Position numbers and translations under genes: made by a program. The notes beneath the pieces are model-generated. The model was not told where the DNA came from and ran no database searches. It worked only from the letters and a program-made list of their open reading frames with translations. A DNA stretch of 64,000 nucleotides, taken from Noviluteimonas lactosilytica (GTDB lineage: Bacteria; Pseudomonadota; Gammaproteobacteria; Xanthomonadales; Xanthomonadaceae). Positions 46,240-54,048 of the stretch are shown here, in pieces. Numbering within the stretch: position 1 is the first letter of the stretch; each line of letters begins with the position of its first letter. The stretch spans positions 62,001 to 126,000 of the forward strand of contig NZ_JAJGAK010000005.1 of NCBI RefSeq assembly GCF_020866925.1. The letters are read 5' to 3'.

Positions 46240-47574
46240 ATGTTCCGGATGTTGCAAGCAAGATTCGCTGGCCTCCTCCTCGCCTGCGTGGCGGGACCCG
46301 CCATCGCGCAAACACCGCCCGAATGGGGCACGCAACTGGTCTTCGACACGCGCGAATCGTTCACGGTGACGTTGGACAACCTGACGAGCGGCTCGGGAGA
46401 GAGCCGCTTCTGGTTCGAAACGAACGGTGCACTCGATATCCGCATCCTCCTGCACGACGGCTACGGCGACGCGGACCTGATCGTGCGCAAGGACGCGCCG
46501 AACGGCACGCTCCTCTGCGGGCAGTTCGGCGTCGGCAACGACGAGTTGTGCCAATTCAAGGACCCGGCCCCGGGCAAGTACTTCATCGAGGTCATCACGG
46601 CGCGGGCGTTTGCGCAGGTGAAGCTGTCGACGTCGGTGCTGCCGTCGAACGTGCGCTCGATCCTGGACATTCCCGACGAGCCGTACCAGTTCGTCAGGCG
46701 CACCGAGTATTTCGACCCGGTGCCCGATTACGTCGAATGCCTCGAGACACGCGTCGATGCTGTGACATGGGCCCGCAGCACGTCCGGTAGTCGCTGTGTC
46801 CCGATGGGCGCGTCGCAGCAGTGGCGGCTGGTGAAGACGCAGTTCAACGGCGTCTTCAATCTGCGCAACCTCAATAACCTGTGCCTGTTCCCGGAGCATT
46901 CGGGAAAGGGCGCACGCGTCATCGAGCGGAACTGCGACGGCTCTTACGCGAGCGAATGGGAGTTCCTGGGCGTCGACGGCCGCACCCACTACACGTGGAT
47001 CGTGAATCGTTCGACGTGGCTTTGCATGGATATCCAGCCTGCGGGCGGCCCTGCGGTGATGGCCGACTGCACGTGGGGCGGTCCGGACGTCGCCAAGGCA
47101 TGGCGCCTGCGCACCGACGCCGAGCGCGCGAAGGCGCAACCCGCCAGCGGCGGCGTGGTCAGGAACAAGGACAGCTTCTGCATCACGGACACCGGTTTCT
47201 GGGGCGTGCTCGGGCCCTGCGACGCGACCTCGCCCCACTCGCGCTACACCTTCGCGCCGGCGTACACGATCGGCTTCGGCGACAAGTGGAACGGCCAGTT
47301 CGTCATCCAACCCAATGGCGACAAGAGCCTGTGCGTCACCGCGCTCGACTGGAACGACGGTCAGCAGTACGCAGCGCTCGTCAGTTGCGATCCCAACGAT
47401 GCGAGCCAGCGGTGGCGGACGCAGGCATCGTCGAGCGGCATGCAGTTCATCAACGCGCGCACGGGCAAGTGCCTGAATTCGCAGAACGGCGCCAGCGCGG
47501 CGGGCACGTGGCTGGTGACGGAGCACTGCACGAACGCCGTGCCCACGTCGATCTGGCGGTGGTACTGGAGCTGA
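46240..47574 (+). CDS. Secreted PPC plus ricin-type lectin protein
   Basis: A 444-residue exported protein. The signal peptide is FRMLQARFAGLLLACVAGPA (cleavage near AIA-Q). The first domain (about residues 35-130: SFTVTLDNLTSGSGESRFWF, GYGDADLIVRKDAPNG, PAPGKYFIEVIT) is like the bacterial pre-peptidase C-terminal (PPC) domain, normally appended to secreted proteases. The rest (about 185-444) is beta-trefoil lectin-like, with repeated QW-type motifs and Cys pairs (NLNNLCLF, STWLCMDIQ, DKSLCVTALDW, SQRWRTQ, TGKCLNSQNG). There is no catalytic domain, so it is probably a carbohydrate-binding accessory. AAGGAG lies eight bases before the ATG. It is convergent with dnaE, with 23 bp between the ends. 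Confidence 0.8.
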   Translation: MFRMLQARFAGLLLACVAGPAIAQTPPEWGTQLVFDTRESFTVTLDNLTSGSGESRFWFETNGALDIRILLHDGYGDADLIVRKDAPNGTLLCGQFGVGNDELCQFKDPAPGKYFIEVITARAFAQVKLSTSVLPSNVRSILDIPDEPYQFVRRTEYFDPVPDYVECLETRVDAVTWARSTSGSRCVPMGASQQWRLVKTQFNGVFNLRNLNNLCLFPEHSGKGARVIERNCDGSYASEWEFLGVDGRTHYTWIVNRSTWLCMDIQPAGGPAVMADCTWGGPDVAKAWRLRTDAERAKAQPASGGVVRNKDSFCITDTGFWGVLGPCDATSPHSRYTFAPAYTIGFGDKWNGQFVIQPNGDKSLCVTALDWNDGQQYAALVSCDPNDASQRWRTQASSSGMQFINARTGKCLNSQNGASAAGTWLVTEHCTNAVPTSIWRWYWS

Positions 47575-47585
47575 GGCCGCACACA

Positions 47586-47620
47586 GGGCGGTGCGACTCA
47601 CTCTGCGGAGCGCACCGCCC
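47586..47620. terminator. Stem-loop at the lectin/dnaE convergent junction
   Basis: A perfect 10-bp stem GGGCGGTGCG/CGCACCGCCC with a 15-nt loop. It spans the dnaE stop codon and starts 11 bases after the lectin-gene stop. No T-run follows on either strand, so it is a probable but not classic terminator for both genes. Confidence 0.45.
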
Positions 47621-50600
47621 ACGGCTTCGCCAACGCAAGCCGCACCGTCCTGACGCCCGGCAGGCTGCGCAGCACGCCGGGCAACGCGGCATCCGTGCGC
47701 ACGCCCTGGCCGCCGTTGATGCTCAAACGTCCGACGGCGGTCGCGGTGATCGCTTCGAGCAGCAGCGGCGTCGCGCCCGGGAGATACGCGTGCAGCGCCT
47801 TTTCGAACTGCGCCAGCGCATCCTTCTGCCGCAGGTCCAGCATGACCGACAGGCGCTGCGCGAATTGCGTGCAGACCTGCGAGAAATCCCAGCACCGCTT
47901 GGCGCGCAGCGAGAAGCCGCCGCTGAATTCGTCTTCGCGCAGGCCGCCTTCGACGACGATGATGCGATCGCGCGTCAGCAGTTGCGCGAAGCTGTAGTAC
48001 GCCTCGGCGAAGAACGCGCATTCGATGCGGCCGCGTCCGTCCTCGAGTTGCACGAACGCCTGGCTGTCGCCGCGCTTGCGCATGCCGATGACTTGCCCCG
48101 CGATTACCACCGCCATTTCCGGGCGCCAGCCCTTGCGTTCGGAGTCGGGTCGCTCGCTCCACAGGCGATCGAGGTCGCTGAGGTCGTGGCCGACCAGGCC
48201 GCGCAGTTCGTCGCGATACGGGTCGAGGGGATGGCCGCTGAGGTAGTGGCCGAGCGTTTCGCGTTCGCCCTGCAGCTTCTGCAGCAGCGGCCACTCGTCG
48301 GCTTCGGGCAGCGACAGGTGCAGCGTCGGCGCTTCCGGCATCGCGCCGAACAACGACACTTGGCCCGCTTCGCGTTCGCGCGCGAGCTGCTCGGTCGCCT
48401 TCAGCACTTCCGGCAATTGCAGCATCAGCGACGCGCGATTGCGGCCCAGCGCATCGAGTGCGCCCGCGTTGACGAGCGCTTCGAGCGCGCGCCGATTGAG
48501 CTTCGACGAATCCACGCGCTTGAGGAAGTCGAGCAGGTCGGCGAACGGCCCGCCGCGCGCGCGTTCCTCCGCGATCGCTTCGCACGCGCCGCGGCCCACG
48601 CCCTTCACCGCGCCGAGGCCGTAACGGATCGTCTTCGGATCCTTCGCTTCGAACATGTACACCGACGCGTTGACGTCGGGCGGCAGCACGAGCAGGTCCA
48701 GCGCGCGCGCTTCGTCGAGGAACCCGACGACCTTGTCCGTGTTGTCCATGTCCGAGGACAACACCGCCGCCATGAACTCGGCGGGGTAGTGCACCTTCAG
48801 CCACGCGGTCTGGTAGGCGACGAGCGCGTACGCGGCCGAGTGCGACTTGTTGAAGCCGTACTCGGCGAACTTCTCCATCAGGTCGAAGATCGGCGATGCG
48901 ATCTTCGCGTCGACGCCATTCTCCGCCGCGCCGGTTTCGAACTTGACGCGCTCCTTCGCCATCTCCTCGGGCTTCTTCTTGCCCATGGCGCGGCGCAGCA
49001 GGTCGGCGCCGCCGAGCGAATAGCCCGCGAGCACCTGCGCGATCTGCATCACCTGTTCCTGGTACACGATCACGCCGTAGGTCGGCGAGAGCACGGGTTC
49101 CAGCAGCGGGTGCGGATAGGTGACTTCGGCGTTGCCGTGCTTGCGATCGACCCAGTCGCGGTCCATCCCCGAGCCGAGCGGGCCGGGGCGGAACAACGCG
49201 GCGAGCGCGATGATGTCCTCGAAGGTGTCGGGCTTGGCGCGCTTGAGCAACTCGCGCATGCCGCGCGATTCGAACTGGAACACCGCGACCGTGTCGCCGC
49301 GCGCGAACAGTTCGTACGTCTTCTTGTCGTTCAGTTCGAGCGCGGTGATGTCGAGCGGCGATTCGCGCAGCACGGAACGGCGCGCGTTGATCGCCTTCAC
49401 CGCCCAGTCGATGATCGTGAGCGTGCGCAGGCCGAGGAAGTCGAACTTCACCAGGCCGATCGATTCGACGTCGTCCTTGTCGAACTGCGTGACCGGATTC
49501 TTGCCGCGGCCTTCGATGTCGTGTTCGGCGAACAGCGGGCAGAAGTCGGACAGCGGGCTCGGCGCGATCACCACGCCGCCGGCATGCTTGCCCGCGTTGC
49601 GCGTCAGGTCCTCGAGGTCGCGCGCGAGCGTGAGCAAGTCGCGCACGTCGTCCTCGGACTGCATGCGCTGCATGAGTTCGACCGACGACAGCTCGGGGTT
49701 CTTCTTCGATGCGTCCGATTCGCCGAGCGCATCGTCGAGGCAGATGCCGAGCGTGTTCGGGATCAGCTTCGCGATGCCGTCGACGAAGCCGTACGGATGC
49801 CCGAGCACGCGGCCGGAGTCGCGCACCACGGCCTTCGCGGCCATGGTGCCGTAGGTGATGATCTGGCTGACGCGGTCGCGGCCGTACTTCGCGGCGACGT
49901 AGTCGATGACCTCGTCGCGCCGGTCCATGCAGAAGTCGATGTCGAAGTCGGGCATCGACACGCGTTCCGGATTGAGGAAGCGCTCGAACAGCAGGTCGTA
50001 CGGGATCGGGTCGAGGTCGGTGATGCCCAGCGCCCACGCGACCAGCGAACCCGCACCCGAACCGCGACCCGGCCCGACGGGAATGCCATGGTCCTTCGCC
50101 CAGTTGATGAAGTCCGCGACGATCAGGAAGTAGCCGGGGAACCCCATCTTCACGATGACGTCGAGTTCGAGATCCAGGCGCTCGAAGTAACCCTCGCGCG
50201 TGTGGCCCGCGGCGATCGGTTGCTTCTCGAGCCTTTTGGTCAGACCTTCGCGCGCCTGCACGCGGATCCAGCTGTCGAGCGTTTCGTCGTCGGGCACCGG
50301 GAACGCGGGCAGGAAGTACGTGCCCAGGCGCAGTTCCAGGTTGCAGCGCGTGGCGAGCGCGATCGCGTTGTCGATCGCGTCGGGCACGTCGGCGAACAGC
50401 TCCGACATCTGCTCCGACGACTTCACGTACTGCTCGTTCGTGTAGTCCTTCGGGCGCTTGGGATCGTCGAGCACGCGACCGGTCGCGATGCACACGCGCG
50501 CTTCGTGCGCGTCGAAGCCGTCCTGGTCGAGGAAGCGCGCGTCGTTCGTCGCGATCACCGGCATGCCGCGACGCGATGCCGCGTGCAATGCGAACGCGTT

Positions 50601-51134
50601 GAACGCGTCCTCGCCTTCGCGCGCGGTGCGCGTGAGTTCGAGGAACAGGCGTTCGCCGGTGGACTGCTGCAATTGCGCGAGCCATTGTTCGGCGAGTTCG
50701 TGCTTGCCCGCCGCGGCCAGGCGCCCGGCTTCGCTGTTGCGACCGGCGAGCACGAACAGGCCCGTGTTCTCGTCCTGCAACCACTGCGGACGCACGACCA
50801 CGCCGTCGTTGCGATGACCTTCCATCCACGCGCGCGTGAGCAGGCGCGACAGCGAGAGGTAACCATCGCGATCGCGGCACAGCACGGTCAGGCGCGTCGG
50901 CGCTTCATCGCCGTCGGCGAGCAACAGGTCGGCGCCGGCGATGGGCTTGATGCCGGCGCCTTCGGCCGCCTTGTAGAACTTCACCAGCGCGAACAGGTTG
51001 TTCTGGTCGGTGATCGCGACCGCGGGCTGCCCTTGCTGCACGCAACGCTTGACCAGCTCCGGGATCCGGATGGTCGAGTCGACGAGCGAGTACTCGCTGT
51101 GAAGATGGAGGTGGGCGAAGGCTTGGGCAGGCAT
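47598..51134 (-). CDS. dnaE: DNA polymerase III alpha subunit
   Basis: A 1178-residue replicative polymerase. The N-terminal PHP domain begins FAHLHLHSEYSLVDSTIR. The polymerase active site has the aspartates in SMPDFDIDFCMDRRDEV, and PVGPGRGSGAGSLVAWALGI and GVIVYQEQVMQIAQVLAGYS are standard. The helix-hairpin-helix and OB-fold regions are present (LGAVKGVGRGACEAIAEERA, VVIAGQVIGMRKRGD). Length is normal for a type 1 DnaE. In related genomes it directly follows rnhB and precedes accA; here other genes lie on both sides. Confidence 0.98.
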   Translation of the reverse strand: MPAQAFAHLHLHSEYSLVDSTIRIPELVKRCVQQGQPAVAITDQNNLFALVKFYKAAEGAGIKPIAGADLLLADGDEAPTRLTVLCRDRDGYLSLSRLLTRAWMEGHRNDGVVVRPQWLQDENTGLFVLAGRNSEAGRLAAAGKHELAEQWLAQLQQSTGERLFLELTRTAREGEDAFNAFALHAASRRGMPVIATNDARFLDQDGFDAHEARVCIATGRVLDDPKRPKDYTNEQYVKSSEQMSELFADVPDAIDNAIALATRCNLELRLGTYFLPAFPVPDDETLDSWIRVQAREGLTKRLEKQPIAAGHTREGYFERLDLELDVIVKMGFPGYFLIVADFINWAKDHGIPVGPGRGSGAGSLVAWALGITDLDPIPYDLLFERFLNPERVSMPDFDIDFCMDRRDEVIDYVAAKYGRDRVSQIITYGTMAAKAVVRDSGRVLGHPYGFVDGIAKLIPNTLGICLDDALGESDASKKNPELSSVELMQRMQSEDDVRDLLTLARDLEDLTRNAGKHAGGVVIAPSPLSDFCPLFAEHDIEGRGKNPVTQFDKDDVESIGLVKFDFLGLRTLTIIDWAVKAINARRSVLRESPLDITALELNDKKTYELFARGDTVAVFQFESRGMRELLKRAKPDTFEDIIALAALFRPGPLGSGMDRDWVDRKHGNAEVTYPHPLLEPVLSPTYGVIVYQEQVMQIAQVLAGYSLGGADLLRRAMGKKKPEEMAKERVKFETGAAENGVDAKIASPIFDLMEKFAEYGFNKSHSAAYALVAYQTAWLKVHYPAEFMAAVLSSDMDNTDKVVGFLDEARALDLLVLPPDVNASVYMFEAKDPKTIRYGLGAVKGVGRGACEAIAEERARGGPFADLLDFLKRVDSSKLNRRALEALVNAGALDALGRNRASLMLQLPEVLKATEQLAREREAGQVSLFGAMPEAPTLHLSLPEADEWPLLQKLQGERETLGHYLSGHPLDPYRDELRGLVGHDLSDLDRLWSERPDSERKGWRPEMAVVIAGQVIGMRKRGDSQAFVQLEDGRGRIECAFFAEAYYSFAQLLTRDRIIVVEGGLREDEFSGGFSLRAKRCWDFSQVCTQFAQRLSVMLDLRQKDALAQFEKALHAYLPGATPLLLEAITATAVGRLSINGGQGVRTDAALPGVLRSLPGVRTVRLALAKPWAVRSAE

Positions 51135-51151
51135 GCCTCGTCAGTTTAAGA

Positions 51152-51271
51152 GCGGGAAACGGGAAACGGGAAACGGGAAACGGGATTCGAACGCTTGCTT
51201 CGGCCGATCGACTTTCGGCCGAAGTCAAGGTGTCCATCCCGTTTCCCGCTCCTTGTTTCCCTTTTCCCGCT
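51152..51271. repeat. GGGAAAC inverted-repeat element, copy D
   Basis: The left arm (51152-51186) has five GGG tracts with AAAC loops. The right arm (51237-51271) is its inverse, with the same AACAAGGAGCGGG interruption seen in copy A. An internal 10-bp hairpin CTTCGGCCGA/TCGGCCGAAG lies at 51198-51224. It fills the space between the dnaE start and the stop of the YkvA-like gene. Confidence 0.88.
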
Positions 51272-51892
51272 TCAGCTTCCGATACGGAACGGCGCCTCCG
51301 CATGGCCCTTGTAGCTGTAGTGGCTCGCGTTGACGCGCATGTGGTGCTGCCACAGCTGGATTTCGGCCAGGCGGTCGCGGATCCAGGCGGCGCGCTGTTC
51401 GTCGCCGGTGCCGGCGGGGCCGTGCTCGGTGCGGTAGGCGCAGAAGTCGCGGTAGTCCTCCGCTTCCGAGGCGAAGGCCGGCCACGCGAGTTCGAGCAGC
51501 AGCACGTCGTCGAGCTTGCCGAGCAACGGTTCGTGGTCGGGGATCAGGTCTTCGGCCTGGTCGAGGTAGCCGAGCATCTTGGCCAACCGCGCACGGACCG
51601 CGTCGGGCGGATCCCAGCAGTCGTCGTCGAGCATGTGGCGCAGTTCCTCGATGCGGCGCAGGCGGCGGTCGAGCACGTCCTGCGCGGCCTGGGCGGGCAT
51701 CGATGCCAGCCAGACGCACAGGTTGCGCACCCGGTCGGCGTCCACGCGCACGGCATCGGGGTAGAGCTCGTGCAGCAGCGCGTCGAACTGGGCGACCGCT
51801 TCGGGGCGCAGTGCCGGCCCCGGCGCGCCTGCTTCGGTCCCGAAGGACAGCGGCAACGGATCGTCGGTGATGGTGGGGGCGGATAGTCGCAT
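51272..51892 (-). CDS. YkvA-like (DUF1232-type) protein
   Basis: A 206-residue protein. The centre has MLGYLDQAEDLIPDHEPLLG and KLDDVLLLELAWP, which resemble the DUF1232/YkvA core (DLIPD-x-x-P-x-x-G-x-x-DD), although the hydrophobic helix is weaker than usual. The flanks are charged and helical (ALLHELYPDAVRVDADRVRN). The function of the family is unknown. A GGGAGG ribosome site lies six bases before the ATG. The stop codon directly abuts the right arm of repeat copy D. Confidence 0.68.
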   Translation of the reverse strand: MRLSAPTITDDPLPLSFGTEAGAPGPALRPEAVAQFDALLHELYPDAVRVDADRVRNLCVWLASMPAQAAQDVLDRRLRRIEELRHMLDDDCWDPPDAVRARLAKMLGYLDQAEDLIPDHEPLLGKLDDVLLLELAWPAFASEAEDYRDFCAYRTEHGPAGTGDEQRAAWIRDRLAEIQLWQHHMRVNASHYSYKGHAEAPFRIGS

Positions 51893-52118
51893 GGCGCACC
51901 TCCCGTGCCGGACGTGAAGGTCGTCGTGCGCCGGCCGGCGCGGCGCGCGACCGAAAGTGAGAGCGGGGGGCCGTGTTTTCGGCGGTTCCCGTTCCATGTT
52001 GGATGCAGGGTCAGTCTGCTCCGTTGCAATTCGGATGTCTCCGGTCGGAAGTCGGGGTGCCCAACGTCCCGACCGGCGGTAGCCGGGATGTCCGGGTTTG
52101 CGCGTTGGGCCAGACGTG

Positions 52119-52544
52119 ATGCAGGAACCGACATCCATGCGCGAGCAGCAGGAACCGATCTATCGTTTCGACGATGTCGAGGTGCGTGCGCGCCCGATCG
52201 GCGTGCGTCGCGGGGATCGAATGATCGGCGTGGAACCCAAGGCCCACGCGGTCCTGTTGCAACTGCTGTCGCACGCGGGCGAGGCGATGGAACGCGAACG
52301 CCTGCTCGATACGGTCTGGGGCCATCGCCACGTCACGCCGAGCGTCCTCAATCGCATCGTCGCCCAGCTGCGGCGCGCGCTCGGCGACGATGCATCGAAC
52401 CCGCGCTACATCCAGACGCTGCACGGCCGCGGTTACCGCTTCATGGTCCAGCCCGAGCGCGACGCGGGCCACGACGGCGCCGGTGGACTCCTGTCCGACG
52501 GCCACATGGCCGACGGACACGGATCCGACGGACGCCCGTCGTAG
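52119..52544 (+). CDS. Short winged-helix regulator (Trans_reg_C only)
   Basis: A 141-residue protein that is essentially one OmpR/CadC-type winged-helix DNA-binding domain: [60 protein letters not shown] and RYIQTLHGRGYRFMVQ. There is no receiver, membrane helix or TPR part, and the tail is a short Gly/Asp/His-rich stretch. It closely matches the DNA-binding domain of the large regulator at 54049, including the recognition helix. ATGs at 52119 and 52137 are both possible starts. It is convergent with the haloperoxidase-family gene. Confidence 0.85.
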   Translation: MQEPTSMREQQEPIYRFDDVEVRARPIGVRRGDRMIGVEPKAHAVLLQLLSHAGEAMERERLLDTVWGHRHVTPSVLNRIVAQLRRALGDDASNPRYIQTLHGRGYRFMVQPERDAGHDGAGGLLSDGHMADGHGSDGRPS

Positions 52545-52563
52545 CCCGGCCGCACCGGAGCAG

Positions 52564-52581
52564 GCCCGCGTCACAGCGGGC
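52564..52581. terminator. Short stem-loop at convergent gene ends
   Basis: GCCCGC (52564-52569) pairs with GCGGGC (52576-52581) over a 6-nt loop, between the short regulator and the haloperoxidase-family gene and overlapping the latter's stop. No T-run, so the terminator role is tentative. Confidence 0.3.
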
Positions 52582-53872
52582 GCAGCCAATGCTGGTAGAC
52601 GAAGCGGCCGACCTTCGCGCCCTGCCTGACCGCCTGCGTGCAACCGACGCGGAAGTGGATGCCCGCGTACACGCGCGCATCGACCGATTCGCTGGCCGCC
52701 TGCGTGAGCGTGTCGAAGCTGCGGGTGATCTGCTTCGCCGGCAACGGACCCGGGAATGGCGCAGGCAGCGGGACTTCGGCTGCATTGACCGTCACCGAGT
52801 ACGGCACTTCGTCCGTGCCGAAGAAGCGGCGCAACACTTCCGCGCCGGCGCCCGCGCCGTTCGGCAACCCGCAGGTGTAGTCCGGGTAGGGCGGGGTTGC
52901 CAGGAAGGGCGTCCAGGCAGCATCGGATGGCGTACCTGGATTACCGTCGTTGGCCCAGCGGATCGCGGTGACCGGACGCCAGAAGCGATACACGTACTTC
53001 GTGTCGAACACGCCGATCAGCGTATCCGCCTGACCCATGTCGACCAGCGCGAACAGGCGCGCGCGCTCCCAGCTGTCCATCGGCTTGCCGGTCGCGATCG
53101 TGCGCGCGATCGCGTGGAAGTCGTAGCCGCCGCCCGGCCAGAAGCGCGCGATGTCGCTCTGCTCGGAGTTCGGCGCGTTGCCGCGCACGAGCGCGTTGCC
53201 GACCGACTTCACTTCGTTGTAGTCGCGCGTGTAGCTGTCGCTGCGCACGTTCATCACTTCGTTCCAGTCGGCGCGGAACTGACTGGCGCTGTTGATGCCG
53301 AACGGGCGCACGTACTGCCAGCCTTCGAAGCGCGGCGCCGCGACGCCTGGCGTCGGTTGATAGACACCGATGCCCGGCGCCGTCGTGTACGGCACGTCCG
53401 GCGTCGTCGATCCGTCGTTCTGGCGCATCTGGATCAGCGCGGCCGCGGCGTTGGCGCCGACCTGCATGCCATCGGCGATGCAGTTCGGATGCTGCGCCGG
53501 GCACGGGCCGAGCGTGGCCATGAAGGCGGCGTACTTCGCGTTGACCGTCGCCGCCTGCGCCGGCACTTGCGAGACGAGGATGTCGCGCGTGGCGGTGGCG
53601 ACCGCGGCGTCGGGCGACGCGCCGGCCGGTGCGGCCGGGATCGTGCCGTACGACTCGTAGCGTGGGTCGATGGCATTGAGCGCGTCGTGCACCGACAGGC
53701 TCGCCATCGCGATCACGCGCGAAGCGAGCGGCGGCGGGCCGATTGGCGTTTCGCTGACGATGCGGCTCCAATCGAGCACGGGGTCCGCGTGCGCGGCGAG
53801 CGGCAGTCCTGCGAGCAGGGCGGTCGCGAGTGCTGCGAGCGGGGGAAGGGTTCGGATTCGCGTACTGGTCAT
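52571..53872 (-). CDS. Vanadium haloperoxidase family protein lacking the catalytic His
   Basis: A 433-residue exported protein (signal peptide LAALATALLAGLPLAAHA, cleavage at AHA-D) of the PAP2/vanadium-dependent haloperoxidase superfamily. Family marks are SRVIAMASLSVHDALNAIDP, the vanadate-site Lys/Arg in TKYVYRFWRPVTAIR, and the distal Arg/His in DARVYAGIHFRVG. The central motif, normally PSGH with the acid-base histidine, reads YTCGLPNG here: Ser is replaced by Cys and His by Leu (codon 52865-52867). Vanadate peroxidase activity is therefore doubtful; a phosphatase-like or non-enzymatic role is possible. It faces, divergently, the large winged-helix/TPR regulator, which may control it. 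Confidence 0.85.
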   Translation of the reverse strand: MTSTRIRTLPPLAALATALLAGLPLAAHADPVLDWSRIVSETPIGPPPLASRVIAMASLSVHDALNAIDPRYESYGTIPAAPAGASPDAAVATATRDILVSQVPAQAATVNAKYAAFMATLGPCPAQHPNCIADGMQVGANAAAALIQMRQNDGSTTPDVPYTTAPGIGVYQPTPGVAAPRFEGWQYVRPFGINSASQFRADWNEVMNVRSDSYTRDYNEVKSVGNALVRGNAPNSEQSDIARFWPGGGYDFHAIARTIATGKPMDSWERARLFALVDMGQADTLIGVFDTKYVYRFWRPVTAIRWANDGNPGTPSDAAWTPFLATPPYPDYTCGLPNGAGAGAEVLRRFFGTDEVPYSVTVNAAEVPLPAPFPGPLPAKQITRSFDTLTQAASESVDARVYAGIHFRVGCTQAVRQGAKVGRFVYQHWLRPL

Positions 53873-54048
53873 TGCCGTGTCTCCTCCGGTGATGGCCGGC
53901 GGGAACCGGCCAGGGAGGCGATGCTGTTCGCGCGGGGCCTGCGAGGTCTTGAGGAAACGCTTCGGAAACGCCGAGGGAATCGTTGGGGCGCATGTCCGAC
54001 GCGCGTGCGCGTGGCCGTTACTCGGGGAGTGCGCGACCGGGAGGGTCG

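Noticed and set aside
46096-50880. Long open minus-strand frame (about 1590 codons) over dnaE in another frame
   Set aside because: dnaE is intact in its own frame with all motifs; the alternative has shadow composition and no domain.
33199-51275. GGGAAAC arrays as a possible CRISPR array
   Set aside because: Units are 7 bp with no spacers, and no cas genes are present; they are tandem or inverted repeats.
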